From Mycolicibacter minnesotensis (GTDB taxonomy: Bacteria; Actinomycetota; Actinomycetes; Mycobacteriales; Mycobacteriaceae): DNA of 64,000 bases. How positions within the stretch are numbered: position 1 is the first letter of the stretch; the number at the start of each line of letters is the position of its first letter. Under the pieces are notes generated by a model that did no database searches, had not been told where the DNA came from, and worked only from the letters and a program-made list of their open reading frames with translations. The stretch is from assembly GCF_010731755.1 (NCBI RefSeq), contig NZ_AP022589.1, positions 4,092,001-4,156,000 on the forward strand. Reading direction: 5' to 3'. The position numbers and the translations under genes were made by a program. Shown here piece after piece: positions 15,470 to 28,587 of the stretch.

Positions 15470-18400
15470 CTAGATCCCGTCCCATCCGGCCGGAGCCGAT
15501 TCCACGCTGTCGAACAGCTCGTTCAATACACTGTCGGCCGATTCGGGCAGGTCACCGCCTGCGGCCGCGTCATCGCCGGCATCATCGCGCGGCACAAGCT
15601 TCCCGGTCAGGTGCTCCGCCAGTGCCGCAGTGGTCGGGTGGTTCCACAACATCGTGGCAGACAATTCCAGTCCGACCAGCCCCTCGATGTCACGACGAAC
15701 CGCCATCGCCATCACCGAGTTGAGACCGAGCTCGGCGAACGGTCGATCCAGCTGCAGGTCAGCCTCTGGCATGCGAAGCTCCCGGGCCAGGATGCTGCGC
15801 AACCCGATCTCCAGCTCGCTGAGTATGTCATCGGCCGACAGCTGCGCCCAGTCACGGACCGGTCCAGCCCCGCCGACGCCAGGAGTACCCTGCTCCCCCT
15901 CTGCCGGCAGCGGCACCATCACGGCCTGCGCGACGTCGTAGTGCTCGAGGTGGTCCCACGCGGCGAAGGCCTCCGCCGGCGTAATGGGCCGCGATCCCAT
16001 GCGCTCGAGCTCGTGCAGTACAACGTGCGCCTCGGCCCCGAAGCCCAGCCCCTTCCACGCCACCCAGTCCAGGCTGACGCTGTGGCAACCCAGCCGATGG
16101 CGCGCGCGAGCCAAGCCGTCGAGATAGGCGTTGGCACTGGCGTAGGCACCCTGACCAGGCACGCCGAACACGGCACCCGCTGCGGCGGTCATGAAGAAGA
16201 AGTCGAGCGTCGTCGGCGCGAAGAGTTCGTGCAGAACCTGGGCGCCGGAAACCTTCGGCCACATGGTGTCGCGCAGCCGGTCGGCGTCCACCTCGGTCAG
16301 CAACTGGCCCTCGGTGATGCCGGCGGCATGAATGATGCCGCGGATCGGCGGCGCGCCGGCCTCGTCGCGCCGCGCCAGCAGGTCGACCACCGCAGCGCGC
16401 GATCCGACGTCGAGGGCGGCGACATCGACCGTGACGCCGCGCCGCTCCAACGCCCTGATGGCGGCGACCTTGTGGCGGACACCGGCGTCGATCTCCTCGG
16501 AGTCCCAGTCGCGCCGGGGCGGCAAACCGGTTCGGCCGACCAACAGCAGCCGCCGGGCACCGCGGTCGGCCAGCCACCCGGCCATTAACAGGCCGAGCGC
16601 ACCCATGCCGCCCGTGATGAGGTACGTGCCATCAGGCTGGCACACCGTCGGCTCCCGCTGCGGCGGGCCGGTAAGCGGGGTGAATGCCGGGGCCAGGAAC
16701 TGGCCGTCGCGCAGCACCAGGACGGATTTCGCGGGAGTCCCGAGGATGCCCGCAAGAGCCCCGGCATTGGCGGCCGCGGTGTCGGGGGCCTCGTCGTCAG
16801 GCAAGTCCACCAGTCCGCCGCACAACTGCGGTTGCTCGGCCCGGATCACACCCGCCAACCCCCACAGGCAGCTCTGCCGAACCGCCGCCTCGGTGGCGGC
16901 CTCGTGTACGCCGTGCGTGACGAGCCACAGCGCCGGCGGGCGGTTTTCGCGCGTGGCCAAGGTAGCCACCAGGTCGGCCACTTCGCCGGCCAGCCGGGCT
17001 GCGCAGTCCACATCGGATTCGCCCGCTTCACCCGGGTTGGCCACGTAGACGACCGTCTGCGCCTCGGCGACCCCGGCGCTGCGGTGACCCAGCACGGTGA
17101 GCTGTTCGCGGAGACGTTCGGCGGCGGCGCTGGTACCGACGACGGTGAGAGTTCCCGGCTGACTCGGCGGCTGTGGCGTGCCGTCCCAGGGTTGCCAGTC
17201 GATCACGTGGGCGATCGAACTCGGGTCGTCGGCGGACGTAGACGAGCCCAGCGCCGTGTAACGCAGGCCGCGAATGTCGATGCATGGGGCCCCGTCGGGA
17301 CCCGGCACCACGATGTCGACGACGAGTTCGCCCTCCTCGCCGTCGCGCCGGCGCACGGTGATGCTCGCGTGACCGTCAGCAGGTGCCTGTCCCAGACGGA
17401 CTTCGTCGACCCCCGCGGGGACCATCAGCTCCGGGTTCGCCTCATCCGCCAGGCGCGCCACATGCAGGGCGGCATCGAGGAGGGCGGTCACCGACGGTGC
17501 GGCAGTCACATCGGCGACCAACTCCGTCTCGGTGTGCCGGCCCGAGGCCACTGTCCACTCGAACGGGCGCCCCTCACTGCCCCAGGCCTGCCAGAGCGAG
17601 GTCACCGCGTCGTCGGTGAACTCGGCGCCGGCGTGGCCGCGTCCGAGTTCGGAACCGCCAGTGGCCCAACCAGATTCGTCGCGTGGCGTGATTCGCGCAC
17701 TCAGATGCTTGATCCAGCGCGCGGCCGGGTCGTCGGTGACCAACTTCGATGAGACCGTCACCGTCTCGGCGTCGGCGACCACCTGGATGGTCCGCGGCTG
17801 GTCCACGATGACCGGGTGCTCGAAGCGAATGTCGCTGACCGCGCCGCACCCGCTCACCTCGGCCGCGGCTTCGGACAGCGTGTGCAGCAGCACCGACGCC
17901 GGCACCAGCTCAACGCCGTTGTTGCGGTGACTGCCCGGGTACGGCTTGGTCGCCGGGGACAGTCGCGCCTGCCAAAGATGCACGGCCGGCGTGCTGCCGA
18001 CGGTGATGTGGGTGCCCAGCAGAAGGCCGGGTCGCGGCGCGGATTCCGCTGCGGTGATCGAGTTCTCGACGTCAAGCCAGTGCAGGGTGTGCCGCCACGG
18101 GGTCGTCGGCAACACCGGGTAGGGGCCGGACGGGTGCGGGAACTCGCGTGGGCTGACCGAGTCCGCGCTGTTCAGATGCTGATGGAAAACGACGGTGTCG
18201 TCTTCATCGCGTACCAGCGTGCCGATGCTGGAGTGCGGCAACGCTTCCAGATTCTCGTCAATGGTGTGGGTCAGGATCGGGTGGGGGCTGATCTCGATGA
18301 ACGTGCCGTGCTTGTCCCCCGCCACGGCCACGGCCTGGCTCACCCGAGCGGGCTGGCGGACGTTGGCCACCCAGTAATCCGCATCCAGCACCGGGGTGGG

Positions 18401-20800
18401 CCCGGATGCGTCAACGACAGTGGAGATGAACGGGATCTGTGGTGTCTGCGGGGTGACATCGGCCAGCTCAGCGCGCAGTTCTTCAAGGATCGGATCCATG
18501 AACGCGGTATGGGAAGCCACCTCCATGTTCACCCGCCGCGCAAACCGCTCCTGCCCAGCCACCTCAGCGATCACCGCATCCACATCCGCCGGCGCACCCG
18601 CCACCACCGTCTGCCGCGGCGACAAATACCCCGCCACCTCAACACCGGGATACCCCGCCAACAACTCCAACGCGGCCGCAGCATCCAACTCCAACAACGC
18701 CACCGCACCCTGACCGGCCTGGCGCGACATCAACGCCGAACGCACCCCGATCACCTTCAAACCCTGCTCCGGCGTCAGCGCCCCGGCCACCACCGCCGCA
18801 GACACCTCCCCCATCGAATGCCCCAACACCGCATCCGGAACAACCCCATAGGAACGCCACAACGCAGCCAACGCCAACTGCAACCCCATGATCACCGGCT
18901 GCACCTGCGCATCACCGGACACCTCACGGCCCTGCTCAATCACCTCACGCAGCGAAAAACCCACCTGCCGAACAAAAACCGGCTCCAACTCATCAACCGC
19001 CGCCGCAAACACCGACTCATCGGCCAACAACCGACGACCCATCCCCACCCACTGCGAACCCTGACCCGAAAACACAAAGACGGTCCCAGGTCCGGGCAAC
19101 ACCGTCGCGGGTTCCACCAAACCCGGAGCGGACTCACCAGCGGCCAGCGCGGTCAGCCCGGCAAGGGCCTGCTCGCGGTCGCGCGCGGCCACCGTGGCGA
19201 ACTTCTGGAAGCGAGTGCGGTGGTGGTTGAGCGCGTGCGCGATGTCGGCCAGCGCGATGTCGGCGCCGTCGGTGGCCATCCACTGCGCCAACACCCCCGC
19301 AGTAGCCGCAATCCGCGCCGGCGACTTACCCGAAACCACCAACGTACTCACCGGCACCACCGCAGACCCCGCTGCCGCCGCAACCTCAGCCTCGGGAGCC
19401 TGCTCCACAATCACATGCGCATTAGTGCCCGACACCCCAAACGACGACACCCCAGCCCGACGCGGACGCGACACCACCGGCCACCCCATCGCCTGAGCAG
19501 CAATCACAAACTTCGACGCCCCCACACCCGCATTCGGCGTCAACTCCGAAAAATTCACATGCCGCGGAATAAAACCCCGCTGCACCGACAACACCGTCTT
19601 AATAAACCCCGCAACACCCGAAGCCGACTCCAGATGCCCCACATTGGTCTTCACCGACCCCACCACCAACGGCGCCGACGAACCACGCTCACCAAACACC
19701 GCCGACAAGGCATCCAACTCAATCGGATCACCCAACGCAGTCCCCGTGCCATGCGCCTCGACATAATCAATATCGGCCGCAGACAACCGGGCCGACGCCA
19801 ACGCCGCCCGCACCACCTTCTGCTGAGCCGGACCCGACGGAACCGTCTGACCCGACGACGGCCCATCCTGATTCACCGCCGAACCCCGCACCACCGCCAA
19901 AACCCGATCACCATCACGCTGGGCATCCGACAAACGCTTCAGCACCACCACCCCAGCGCCCTCGCCCCGCACATAACCATCCGCGGCCGCATCAAAAGTC
20001 TTGCACTGCCCATCCGGGGCCAACATCCCCCACCGCGACGTCGCAATACTGTGTTGCGGGTCAACATCAGGTTCACCCCGGCCGCCAACGCCTGATCCGA
20101 CTCCCGCCGCCGCAAACTCGCACACGCCAAATGAATCGTCACCAACGACGACGAACACGCCGTATCCACCATCATCGCCGGACCATGCACACCCAAGAAA
20201 TACGACAACCGACCCGCCGCAAAATTCGGTGCATTCCCAAAGGAGAGGTAGGGGTCGTTGTCGCGCGGGCCGGTCCGTTCCGCTGCGGCCAGTACGTAGT
20301 CGTTGGTGGTCAGGCCGACGAAAACCCCGGTCTGCGTACCCCGAATCGCCTCCTTGGTGATCCCGGCATGCTCCAACGCCTCCCAGGCCACCTCCATCAA
20401 CAACCGCTGCTGAGGATCCATCGCATCAGCCTCACGCGGCGAAATACCAAAACTCCGCATCAAACTCCGCCGGCTGCCACGACGTCAAAAACCCGCCCTC
20501 ACGCGAACAAATCGTCCCCGGCACCGAATGATCCGACGAAAAAAACTCATCCGCATCCCAACGATCCGCCGGAACCCGAACAATCCCCGAACCCTCATCA
20601 CACAACAACTGCCACAACGCAGCAGGACCATCCACCCCACCAGGCAGACGACACCCCACACCCACCACCGCAATCGGCTCAGTATCGCCCGCCTCAGCAA
20701 CCGCCAACCGCGCCGTCAAATCATCAATCTTGCGCAGCGCCTCAGCAACAATCGCCCGACGATCCGGCCCCCCGACCGACGCAGCACTCTTCTCGCTCAA
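15470..20800 (-). pseudogene. PKS-1: type I polyketide synthase KS-AT-DH-KR-ACP interrupted by two homopolymer frameshifts
   Basis: Compared with PKS-3, this gene lacks two bases in an A run (20449-20452, six in PKS-3) and one in a G run (20058-20060, four in PKS-3). Between the two sites about 130 codons of the KS, including the active-site Cys codon (20155-20157), are read in another frame. The net loss is three bases, so the corrected protein is 1777 aa and the rest is open. Corrected numbering: AT S663 (GHSMGE); DH H959 in HRNNGVELVP, intact; KR has TGGMGALG, Y1554 and N1558 but Ala at 1541 where the catalytic Ser is expected; ACP S1696 in GLNSVMAM. The TTG start with GGGGAGG upstream comes from the repeated segment. 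If the indels are real, KS is lost; if they are sequence errors, it is a full extension module. Confidence 0.8.
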
Positions 20801-20838
20801 CTCAACCTCCCCGAGAGCTGCGCGAGCAGCTCATCATC
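18348..20838. repeat. 2.5-kb direct repeat, copy B (FAAL/PKS-1 junction through PKS-1 KS-AT)
   Basis: Partner of 8226-10719. Its right end (20801-20838) matches the 3' coding end of PKS-2 but lies between the FAAL stop and the PKS-1 start, where those codons have no gene to belong to. That marks copy B as the derived copy. Differences from copy A are the 157-bp patch at 19082-19238 and the two homopolymer deletions. Confidence 0.95.
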
Positions 20839-20841
20839 GCC

Positions 20842-22599
20842 TCATACAGACCGAGCAGATGCATCCAGTCGGTCGAAGCCGTCCCGTTGGTAGATTTCCA
20901 CGCAGCTGGAGCGACGGATCTTGCCGCTGGTGGTGATCGGGATCGCGCCCGGCGGCACCAGTACCAGGTCACCGCTGACCAGGCCGTGCGCCTTGGAGAG
21001 CGCGGCCGTCACTTTGCGACGCACCTCGGTCAGCCTGTCCAGGATCTCCTCATCGGATCCCCCCTTGTTCTTGAACTCGGCGATCGTAACAAGCTGCTCG
21101 GACTGACCGTTCGGGATAGAGACCGCGGCCACCCGGCCACCGGTGATCTCCTGAACGGTCGCTTCGATGTCGTCCGGGTAGTGGTTGCGACCGTCGACAA
21201 TCAGCAGGTCCTTGATACGGCCGACGATGTAGAGCTCGCGATCGGAGATCACGCCGAGGTCCCCGGTCATCAACCAGGGGCCCTGTGGGGTGCCGGGAGA
21301 CGGATTCACCAGCTTGCCACTGAAGCTGGCCTCGGTGGCCTGCCGGTTGTGCCAGTAGCCGGCCGCCACGTTGGGACCGTGAGTCCAGACCTCGCCGACC
21401 TTGCCGTCGGGGTTCTCGGTGTGAGTCTCCGGGTCCACGATCCGGATGGTGCAAGCCCGTGGCACGCCGCAGCTGACCAGCTCGACGCCACCGTCGGGAC
21501 CGCTCGGCTCGGCCGTGCCCGCGGCCAGTTTGGTGTAGTCGAATCGCGGTGTCGGTGGCGGGGTGCCGGGAGTGTTCGACGTGAGGTACACGCTGGCCTC
21601 GGCCAGACCATAGCCCGGACGCAGGGCGGCCGGGTTGATGCCGAACTTGGTGAAACGGTCGACGAAGCGGCGCAGTGTCGCGGCGTGGATGCGCTCCGCC
21701 CCGAGGCAGAACGTGTGCACATTGGCCAAGGTCAGTCCAGCCATGTCCTCGTCAGAGGTACGCCGCACGGCCAGCTCGTAGGCGAAGTTCGGGCCACCGG
21801 TGAAACCGATCGGCTGGCGGGCCAACTCCTGCATCCAGCGGGACGGCTTGGCCAGGAACGCCATGGGGCTCATGTGGATGGTGTGTCGACCCAGGACCAT
21901 CGGGTAGATGACGGTGCCGAGCAGGCCCAGATCGTGGTAGAAGGGCATCCACGACACGATGTTGAGTTCCGACGGGGGCGTGCCGCCGGTCGGCTCGAAG
22001 GTGTCTGAGGCCATCTGCAGCATGTTCGAGACGGCGTTGGTGTGGGTGACCATGACACCAGCGGGGGTGCGGGTCGAACCGGACGTGTATTGCAGGAAGG
22101 CGATCTTGGTCTGTGCCGTGGCGGTAGGAGCCGCCGCAGGTTCGGAGTCCAGATCCAGGGCGTCGATCTCGATCACCACCGGGGGTTTGCCGTCCAGTCC
22201 CTTGATTGAGCTGGCGATGTCACCCACAGCCGCCGACGTGGTCAGGATGGCGGCGGGGGCGCTGTCGCGCAGCGCCGCCGACACCCGCTCGTCGTGCACG
22301 CCGAACATGGGGACCGGCAGCGGGACGGCGATCAAACCTGCTTCCAGCGCGCCGTAGAACCCGACGATGTACTCCAGGCTCTGCGGAGCCAGGATCGCCA
22401 CCCGGTCACCCGGTGAGGCGCAGGTCGCCAATTCGGCCGCCACGACCCGCACGCGGTTGCGCAACTGTGCCCACGTCACGGTCTCGCGGTAGCCGGACGG
22501 GTCGACGTCGTAGTCGATAAAGGTGTAGGCCGGAGCGTCCGGCCTGTCCCGCTCGAGGTTGGCCAGGATGGTCGGGATGTGCGTTTCAGTTACGGACAT
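20842..22599 (-). CDS. Long-chain fatty acyl-AMP ligase (FAAL, FadD26/FadD28-type)
   Basis: 585-aa adenylate-forming enzyme that activates a fatty acid with ATP and, in this family, passes the acyl-AMP to a PKS carrier domain rather than to CoA. Motifs seen: TSGSTRTPAGVMVTH (phosphate-binding loop), SWMPFYHDLGLLG, GYGLAEASVYLT, TGDLG and GRIKDLLIVDGRNHYPDDIE; the last two regions are typical of mycobacterial FAALs. The C-terminal TTSGKIRRSSC is also FAAL-like. Length matches FadD26 (about 583 aa). The ATG at 22599 has AAGGAG about 10 nt upstream. It heads the PKS gene run and its stop lies 41 bp before PKS-1. Placement between tesA and a PpsA-like PKS mirrors the tesA-fadD26-pps order. Inferred partner: the N-terminal ACP of PKS-2. 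Confidence 0.93.
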   Translation of the reverse strand: MSVTETHIPTILANLERDRPDAPAYTFIDYDVDPSGYRETVTWAQLRNRVRVVAAELATCASPGDRVAILAPQSLEYIVGFYGALEAGLIAVPLPVPMFGVHDERVSAALRDSAPAAILTTSAAVGDIASSIKGLDGKPPVVIEIDALDLDSEPAAAPTATAQTKIAFLQYTSGSTRTPAGVMVTHTNAVSNMLQMASDTFEPTGGTPPSELNIVSWMPFYHDLGLLGTVIYPMVLGRHTIHMSPMAFLAKPSRWMQELARQPIGFTGGPNFAYELAVRRTSDEDMAGLTLANVHTFCLGAERIHAATLRRFVDRFTKFGINPAALRPGYGLAEASVYLTSNTPGTPPPTPRFDYTKLAAGTAEPSGPDGGVELVSCGVPRACTIRIVDPETHTENPDGKVGEVWTHGPNVAAGYWHNRQATEASFSGKLVNPSPGTPQGPWLMTGDLGVISDRELYIVGRIKDLLIVDGRNHYPDDIEATVQEITGGRVAAVSIPNGQSEQLVTIAEFKNKGGSDEEILDRLTEVRRKVTAALSKAHGLVSGDLVLVPPGAIPITTSGKIRRSSCVEIYQRDGFDRLDASARSV

Positions 22600-23167
22600 T
22601 GGTATGTCTTCTCCTTCTGCGCTGCCAGGTCTGGGACCTCAACCTGCTGATTAGTTCGTCCCCCGTCGAGAGTCGTGTGCACGTGCTCCCCGAACTGACG
22701 GTTTCGCTGCGCAAGGTCCCTACGCAGCGGAGGTATGCAATTGAATTAGCGACATTGGGGATGCTGCTCCCGCAGGGTGAAGTCTCGCGGGCACCCCTAG
22801 CGGAATGCTCAGCTGAAAGTGTCGGCCTGTACGCAGGCCGGCTGGACGCACTGCCGGATGAGAACTGGGGCGGGGACTTCCGAGCGCCGCGATCGCCCGG
22901 CCGACACGGCCGGTGCGGAAAATTCGACCAACGCCACGGGTATCCCTTCTGGACGTTTGCAACGTGCGCTAAAACTCCTTGGACCCCGACATCCCAGGCG
23001 TTTCCCTCCGCGGAGGCTACCACGTACGCACTGCTGACAGGCAATTTATGGCCCACATACAGCGCAAACGCAGCAGATCCGCCATAGTAGCGGAGAAGTC
23101 ATTAGCCCGCACCACAAGCAACTTCGGCACCAAGAGTTAATTCACATGCGGATTACCGGTTCGCGCG
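22600..23167 (-). promoter_or_regulatory. 568-bp non-coding leader upstream of the FAAL-PKS genes
   Basis: No convincing gene: the open frames here lack homology and codon bias. It holds the FAAL ribosome-binding site and probably the operon promoter, though I cannot fix a -10/-35 pair. Inverted repeats: CGGCCTG/CAGGCCG around TACG (22823-22840), CCGGCC/GGCCGG with a 5-nt loop (22897-22913), and the 12-bp palindrome CCTCCGCGGAGG (23005-23016). Confidence 0.5.
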
Positions 23168-23884
23168 TCAGACCTGGCAATATTGCGTGATCTTGTTGTC
23201 GATATCGCCGACCAGTTCCGGCAGGTGATCATTGAGGTAGAAGTGGTGTCCCGGAGCGGTGAACACCCTCGCGCTGAACTCGGCGGTGGTGCGTTGCGCC
23301 CACGGACCCACCTTTTCGTCGGTCGCGACGTCATCTTCGTCACCGTGGAACGCGAATATGGGACAGGACACACGCGCATCCGGGGGGCAGTCGTAGTTCG
23401 CGATGGCTTTCAGCCCACGTAACGTCGGAAGAATCTTCGCCGCAAACTCTTCATTCTCCAAGAATTCGGGATTGACGCCTGTCATGCTGCTGACCGCCTC
23501 GAGCAGGCCACGATCGGATTCGGGAATGTTGTCGTAGCCGGCGCGTCCTGGCGCCCCCGCCGCCGACACGAACAGCGCCGCGATGCGATGTCCGTCCGCC
23601 TCGAAACGGCGAGCCACTTCGAACGCCAGCAGCGCCCCCATGCTGTGGCCGAAGAAGGCGACCGGCCCGTCGCCCGGGCTCGGCGGGGCCACCGTCTTAC
23701 ACACCTGGTCGGCGAGGTCTTCGATGCTGGTGAAGGCGCCCAGATCGTGCGTTCCGCCCTTACCCGGGTACTGAACGCCGATGCGTTTGACATCGGTGGT
23801 GAACGCCTTGGAGAACGGAACGTAGTACTGCGGCGATCCCCCGGCGTGCGGGAAGATGTAGAGCTTCGGCGTACGGTCAGTCAC
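23168..23884 (-). CDS. tesA: Type II thioesterase (TesA-like)
   Basis: 238-aa alpha/beta hydrolase. The nucleophile sits in FFGHSMGALLAFE, the C-terminal PGHHFYLND carries the catalytic His, and the N-terminus (LYIFPHAGGSPQYY) is typical of stand-alone PKS/NRPS thioesterases. M. tuberculosis TesA, next to fadD26-ppsA-E, is very similar along its length as I remember it and is needed for phthiocerol-type lipids. Here it should edit or release chains from the neighbouring PKSs. The start is GTG at 23884. It lies 83 bp downstream of lipL and is separated from the FAAL by the 568-bp leader, so it may be expressed apart from the PKS genes. Confidence 0.92.
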   Translation of the reverse strand: MTDRTPKLYIFPHAGGSPQYYVPFSKAFTTDVKRIGVQYPGKGGTHDLGAFTSIEDLADQVCKTVAPPSPGDGPVAFFGHSMGALLAFEVARRFEADGHRIAALFVSAAGAPGRAGYDNIPESDRGLLEAVSSMTGVNPEFLENEEFAAKILPTLRGLKAIANYDCPPDARVSCPIFAFHGDEDDVATDEKVGPWAQRTTAEFSARVFTAPGHHFYLNDHLPELVGDIDNKITQYCQV

Positions 23885-23967
23885 CCGGTAACCCTACCGG
23901 CGTCACCCGAGCACCCAGGGCACTCCCCGGCCGGCTTCCTGGGGCAGCCCGCCTGCTGGGGCGAACG

Positions 23968-25233
23968 TCAGCCGGCCGCTGCGTCGCGCTCGACAAACGG
24001 TGCCCCCAGCTGAGGGATGCTCGTGTAACCGTGTCGGCGTGCGCGCGCGGCCCCACGGCGGATCAGTGCGGCGGTTCCGACGAATCCGGCCTGGTCGAGG
24101 GCCACAAAGGGCGTCAGCAGTCGGTTGTGCACAAAACCGATCGCCAGTCCGGAGGCCGGATCGGCCCAGCCCATGGACCCGCCCAGCCCGACGTGGCCGA
24201 ATCCGGGCAGCGCTGGGCCATAGGGAACCGCGTGATACCCGAGGTGGAATGCCAGCGGAATACCGATGGTGCGGTCGAGCTCGAGGGTGCGCCGGCCGGA
24301 CAGGCCCGCGACGACCCGGCGCGACAGCAGCTGCGTGCCATTGATCTGCCCACCGTTGGCCAGCGCCCCGTAGAGGCGTCCCAGGCCGCGTGCGGTGATC
24401 ACGCCGTTGAGGGCCGCCGCTTCGGTGTCCAGGAAAGGGGTGTCGCCACGCACGGTGTCCATCACTCCGGGAAAATAGATCGCGCCGAGTCCGCCGGACC
24501 GGCGCAACGCCGCGGCCCGGGGCACCAACTGATCGACAATCGGGGACCGTCGGCTGCGTTGGGGCATGATGATCTCCGCCGCGACCGTCGGCGCGCTGAC
24601 CGGCGGCCTGCCCAGGTGCAGTCCATCGGTGCCCAGCGGCCCAGCCAGCTCGGTGCGGAACAGCTCACGCATGCCGATTCCGGTGACGGCACGAGCCAAT
24701 CCCGAGACCAGCCAGCCATAGGTCAGCGCATGATAGGCAGATTTGCCGCGTTCGGGTCCCGGTGCGGCGGCCGCCATCCGGGCCTCCATCGCCATGTGGT
24801 CGAGGAGATCTGACCTGCTGGCGCCGTTGAGGTGGGTCAGCCCCGCCCGATGCCCCAACAGCTGACGGACAGTGATTGCCGCTTTGCCATTGGCACCGAA
24901 GTCCGGCCAGTACTGCGCCACCGGCACGTCATAGTCGATCAGTCCCCGGTCGACGAGCCGGTGAATGACCGTCGACGCCGCGCCCTTGGTCGCCGAGAAC
25001 ACCATGGCCCCGGTATCGGGTGACCACGGCACCCGGCCCGCGCGGTCCGACCACCCCGTCCAGACGTCCACGACTGGCTTGCCGTGCAGGTAGACCGAAA
25101 GCGCGCCCCCACCGAACCGGCGGCCCGGGAACATGGCCGCGAAAGCGCGCACAGCACAAGAGAAATTGGGATCGGCAGCGCCGTGCACGTTCGCCGGCAG
25201 CGCTGCCCCACGAACCTTGAGATGCTGTGTCAT
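23968..25233 (-). CDS. lipL: Beta-lactamase-fold esterase/lipase, LipL (Rv1497-like)
   Basis: Serine hydrolase of the class C beta-lactamase/esterase family. The SxxK motif is in FSATKGAAS, a Tyr follows in SAYHALTYGW, and a C-terminal GFGHVGLGG segment replaces KTG. These match LipL (Rv1497), described as a lipolytic enzyme; the natural substrate is not evident from sequence. I start at the ATG giving MTQHLKVRG (421 aa); an in-frame ATG at 25284 would add 17 residues and begin 19 bp from the meaB stop, and neither has a clear Shine-Dalgarno. It lies downstream of mutA-mutB-meaB on the same strand, an order conserved in mycobacteria, so cotranscription is possible. Confidence 0.88.
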   Translation of the reverse strand: MTQHLKVRGAALPANVHGAADPNFSCAVRAFAAMFPGRRFGGGALSVYLHGKPVVDVWTGWSDRAGRVPWSPDTGAMVFSATKGAASTVIHRLVDRGLIDYDVPVAQYWPDFGANGKAAITVRQLLGHRAGLTHLNGASRSDLLDHMAMEARMAAAAPGPERGKSAYHALTYGWLVSGLARAVTGIGMRELFRTELAGPLGTDGLHLGRPPVSAPTVAAEIIMPQRSRRSPIVDQLVPRAAALRRSGGLGAIYFPGVMDTVRGDTPFLDTEAAALNGVITARGLGRLYGALANGGQINGTQLLSRRVVAGLSGRRTLELDRTIGIPLAFHLGYHAVPYGPALPGFGHVGLGGSMGWADPASGLAIGFVHNRLLTPFVALDQAGFVGTAALIRRGAARARRHGYTSIPQLGAPFVERDAAAG

Positions 25234-25303
25234 AGCCGGGAATCTACCGCGCCGACGGCCCAACATAAGTTGGATTACGGCCATTGAGTCCGGATCGTGT
25301 CCG

Positions 25304-26293
25304 CTACTCCCAGATGGCGCCGAGGATCCGCTGCGCGGCCAACGCGGGAGTCAGATCTCCGCTGAGCACCTGCTGTTCCACTTCGGCACGCAGGGCACGC
25401 ACTGCCGGATCCGCGAGCGCACGATCGAGGACGGCATCACGGACCAGCTGGCGAGTCCAATCCACCTGCTGCGCTCGTCGTCGGGCATCGAACTCGCCGG
25501 CGTCGAACAGCGTCTGCCGATGCCGCTCCACCGTGTCCCAGAACTCCGCCAGCCCGGTCCCCTCGATGGCGCTCATCGTCAGCACCGGTGGTAGCCAGAG
25601 GGTTTCACGCGGATAGATCAGTCGGATCGCGGCCGACAACTCGCGCGCGGCGAGCCGCGCCTCGGCGAGGTGGTTGCCGTCGGCCTTGTTGACCACCACG
25701 ATGTCGGCGAGTTCCAGGACGCCCTTTTTGATGCCCTGCAACTGGTCGCCGGTACGGGCCAGCGTCAAGAAGACGAAGGTGTCGACCATGTTGGCCACGG
25801 TGACCTCAGACTGACCGACCCCGACCGTCTCGATCAGGATCACATCGAAGCCGGCCGCCTCCAACAGCACCACGGTCTCGCGGGTGGCCTTGGCGACCCC
25901 GCCCAGGGTGCCCGACGTCGGCGACGGCCGGATGTAGGCGCGTTCGTGCGCCCCCAACCGCTGCATTCGAGTCTTGTCCCCCAGGATCGAACCACCGGTA
26001 CGCGTCGACGACGGATCGACCGCCAGCACAGCTACCCGGTGGCCCTGCTCGATGAGGTGCATTCCGAGGGCCTCAATGGTGGTCGACTTGCCCACCCCGG
26101 GCACCCCGGTGATCCCTACCCGCCGGGCTCCGCCGGCATCAGCGGCCAACGCCAGCAGCAATTCCTGGGCCTGCCGACGATGGTCGGCGCGGGTGGACTC
26201 GACCAGGGTGATGGCGCGGGGCAGCACGGAGCGATCCCCAGAGCGCACCGCCGCCGCCAACTCGGCAACGGTGTCAGACACGTTGTCGGCCAT
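25304..26293 (-). CDS. meaB: Methylmalonyl-CoA mutase-associated GTPase MeaB
   Basis: 329-aa P-loop GTPase of the MeaB/ArgK family, which guards methylmalonyl-CoA mutase by gating cofactor loading and preventing inactivation. Visible motifs: Walker A GVPGVGKST, the switch region DPSSTRTGGSILGDKTRM, ETVGVGQSE (Walker B/switch II region) and NKAD for guanine specificity. Its ATG abuts the mutB stop with no spacer, which fits tight co-expression. M. tuberculosis has the mazEF-type pair Rv1494/Rv1495 between mutB and meaB; it is absent here. Confidence 0.95.
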   Translation of the reverse strand: MADNVSDTVAELAAAVRSGDRSVLPRAITLVESTRADHRRQAQELLLALAADAGGARRVGITGVPGVGKSTTIEALGMHLIEQGHRVAVLAVDPSSTRTGGSILGDKTRMQRLGAHERAYIRPSPTSGTLGGVAKATRETVVLLEAAGFDVILIETVGVGQSEVTVANMVDTFVFLTLARTGDQLQGIKKGVLELADIVVVNKADGNHLAEARLAARELSAAIRLIYPRETLWLPPVLTMSAIEGTGLAEFWDTVERHRQTLFDAGEFDARRRAQQVDWTRQLVRDAVLDRALADPAVRALRAEVEQQVLSGDLTPALAAQRILGAIWE

Positions 26294-28582
<2,289 letters not shown>

Positions 28583-28587
28583 GGCTC

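Noticed and set aside
22586..23087. Open frames of about 160 aa on both strands in the FAAL leader
   Set aside because: Mixed composition, no Shine-Dalgarno, no recognisable domain and overlapping each other; treated as non-coding.
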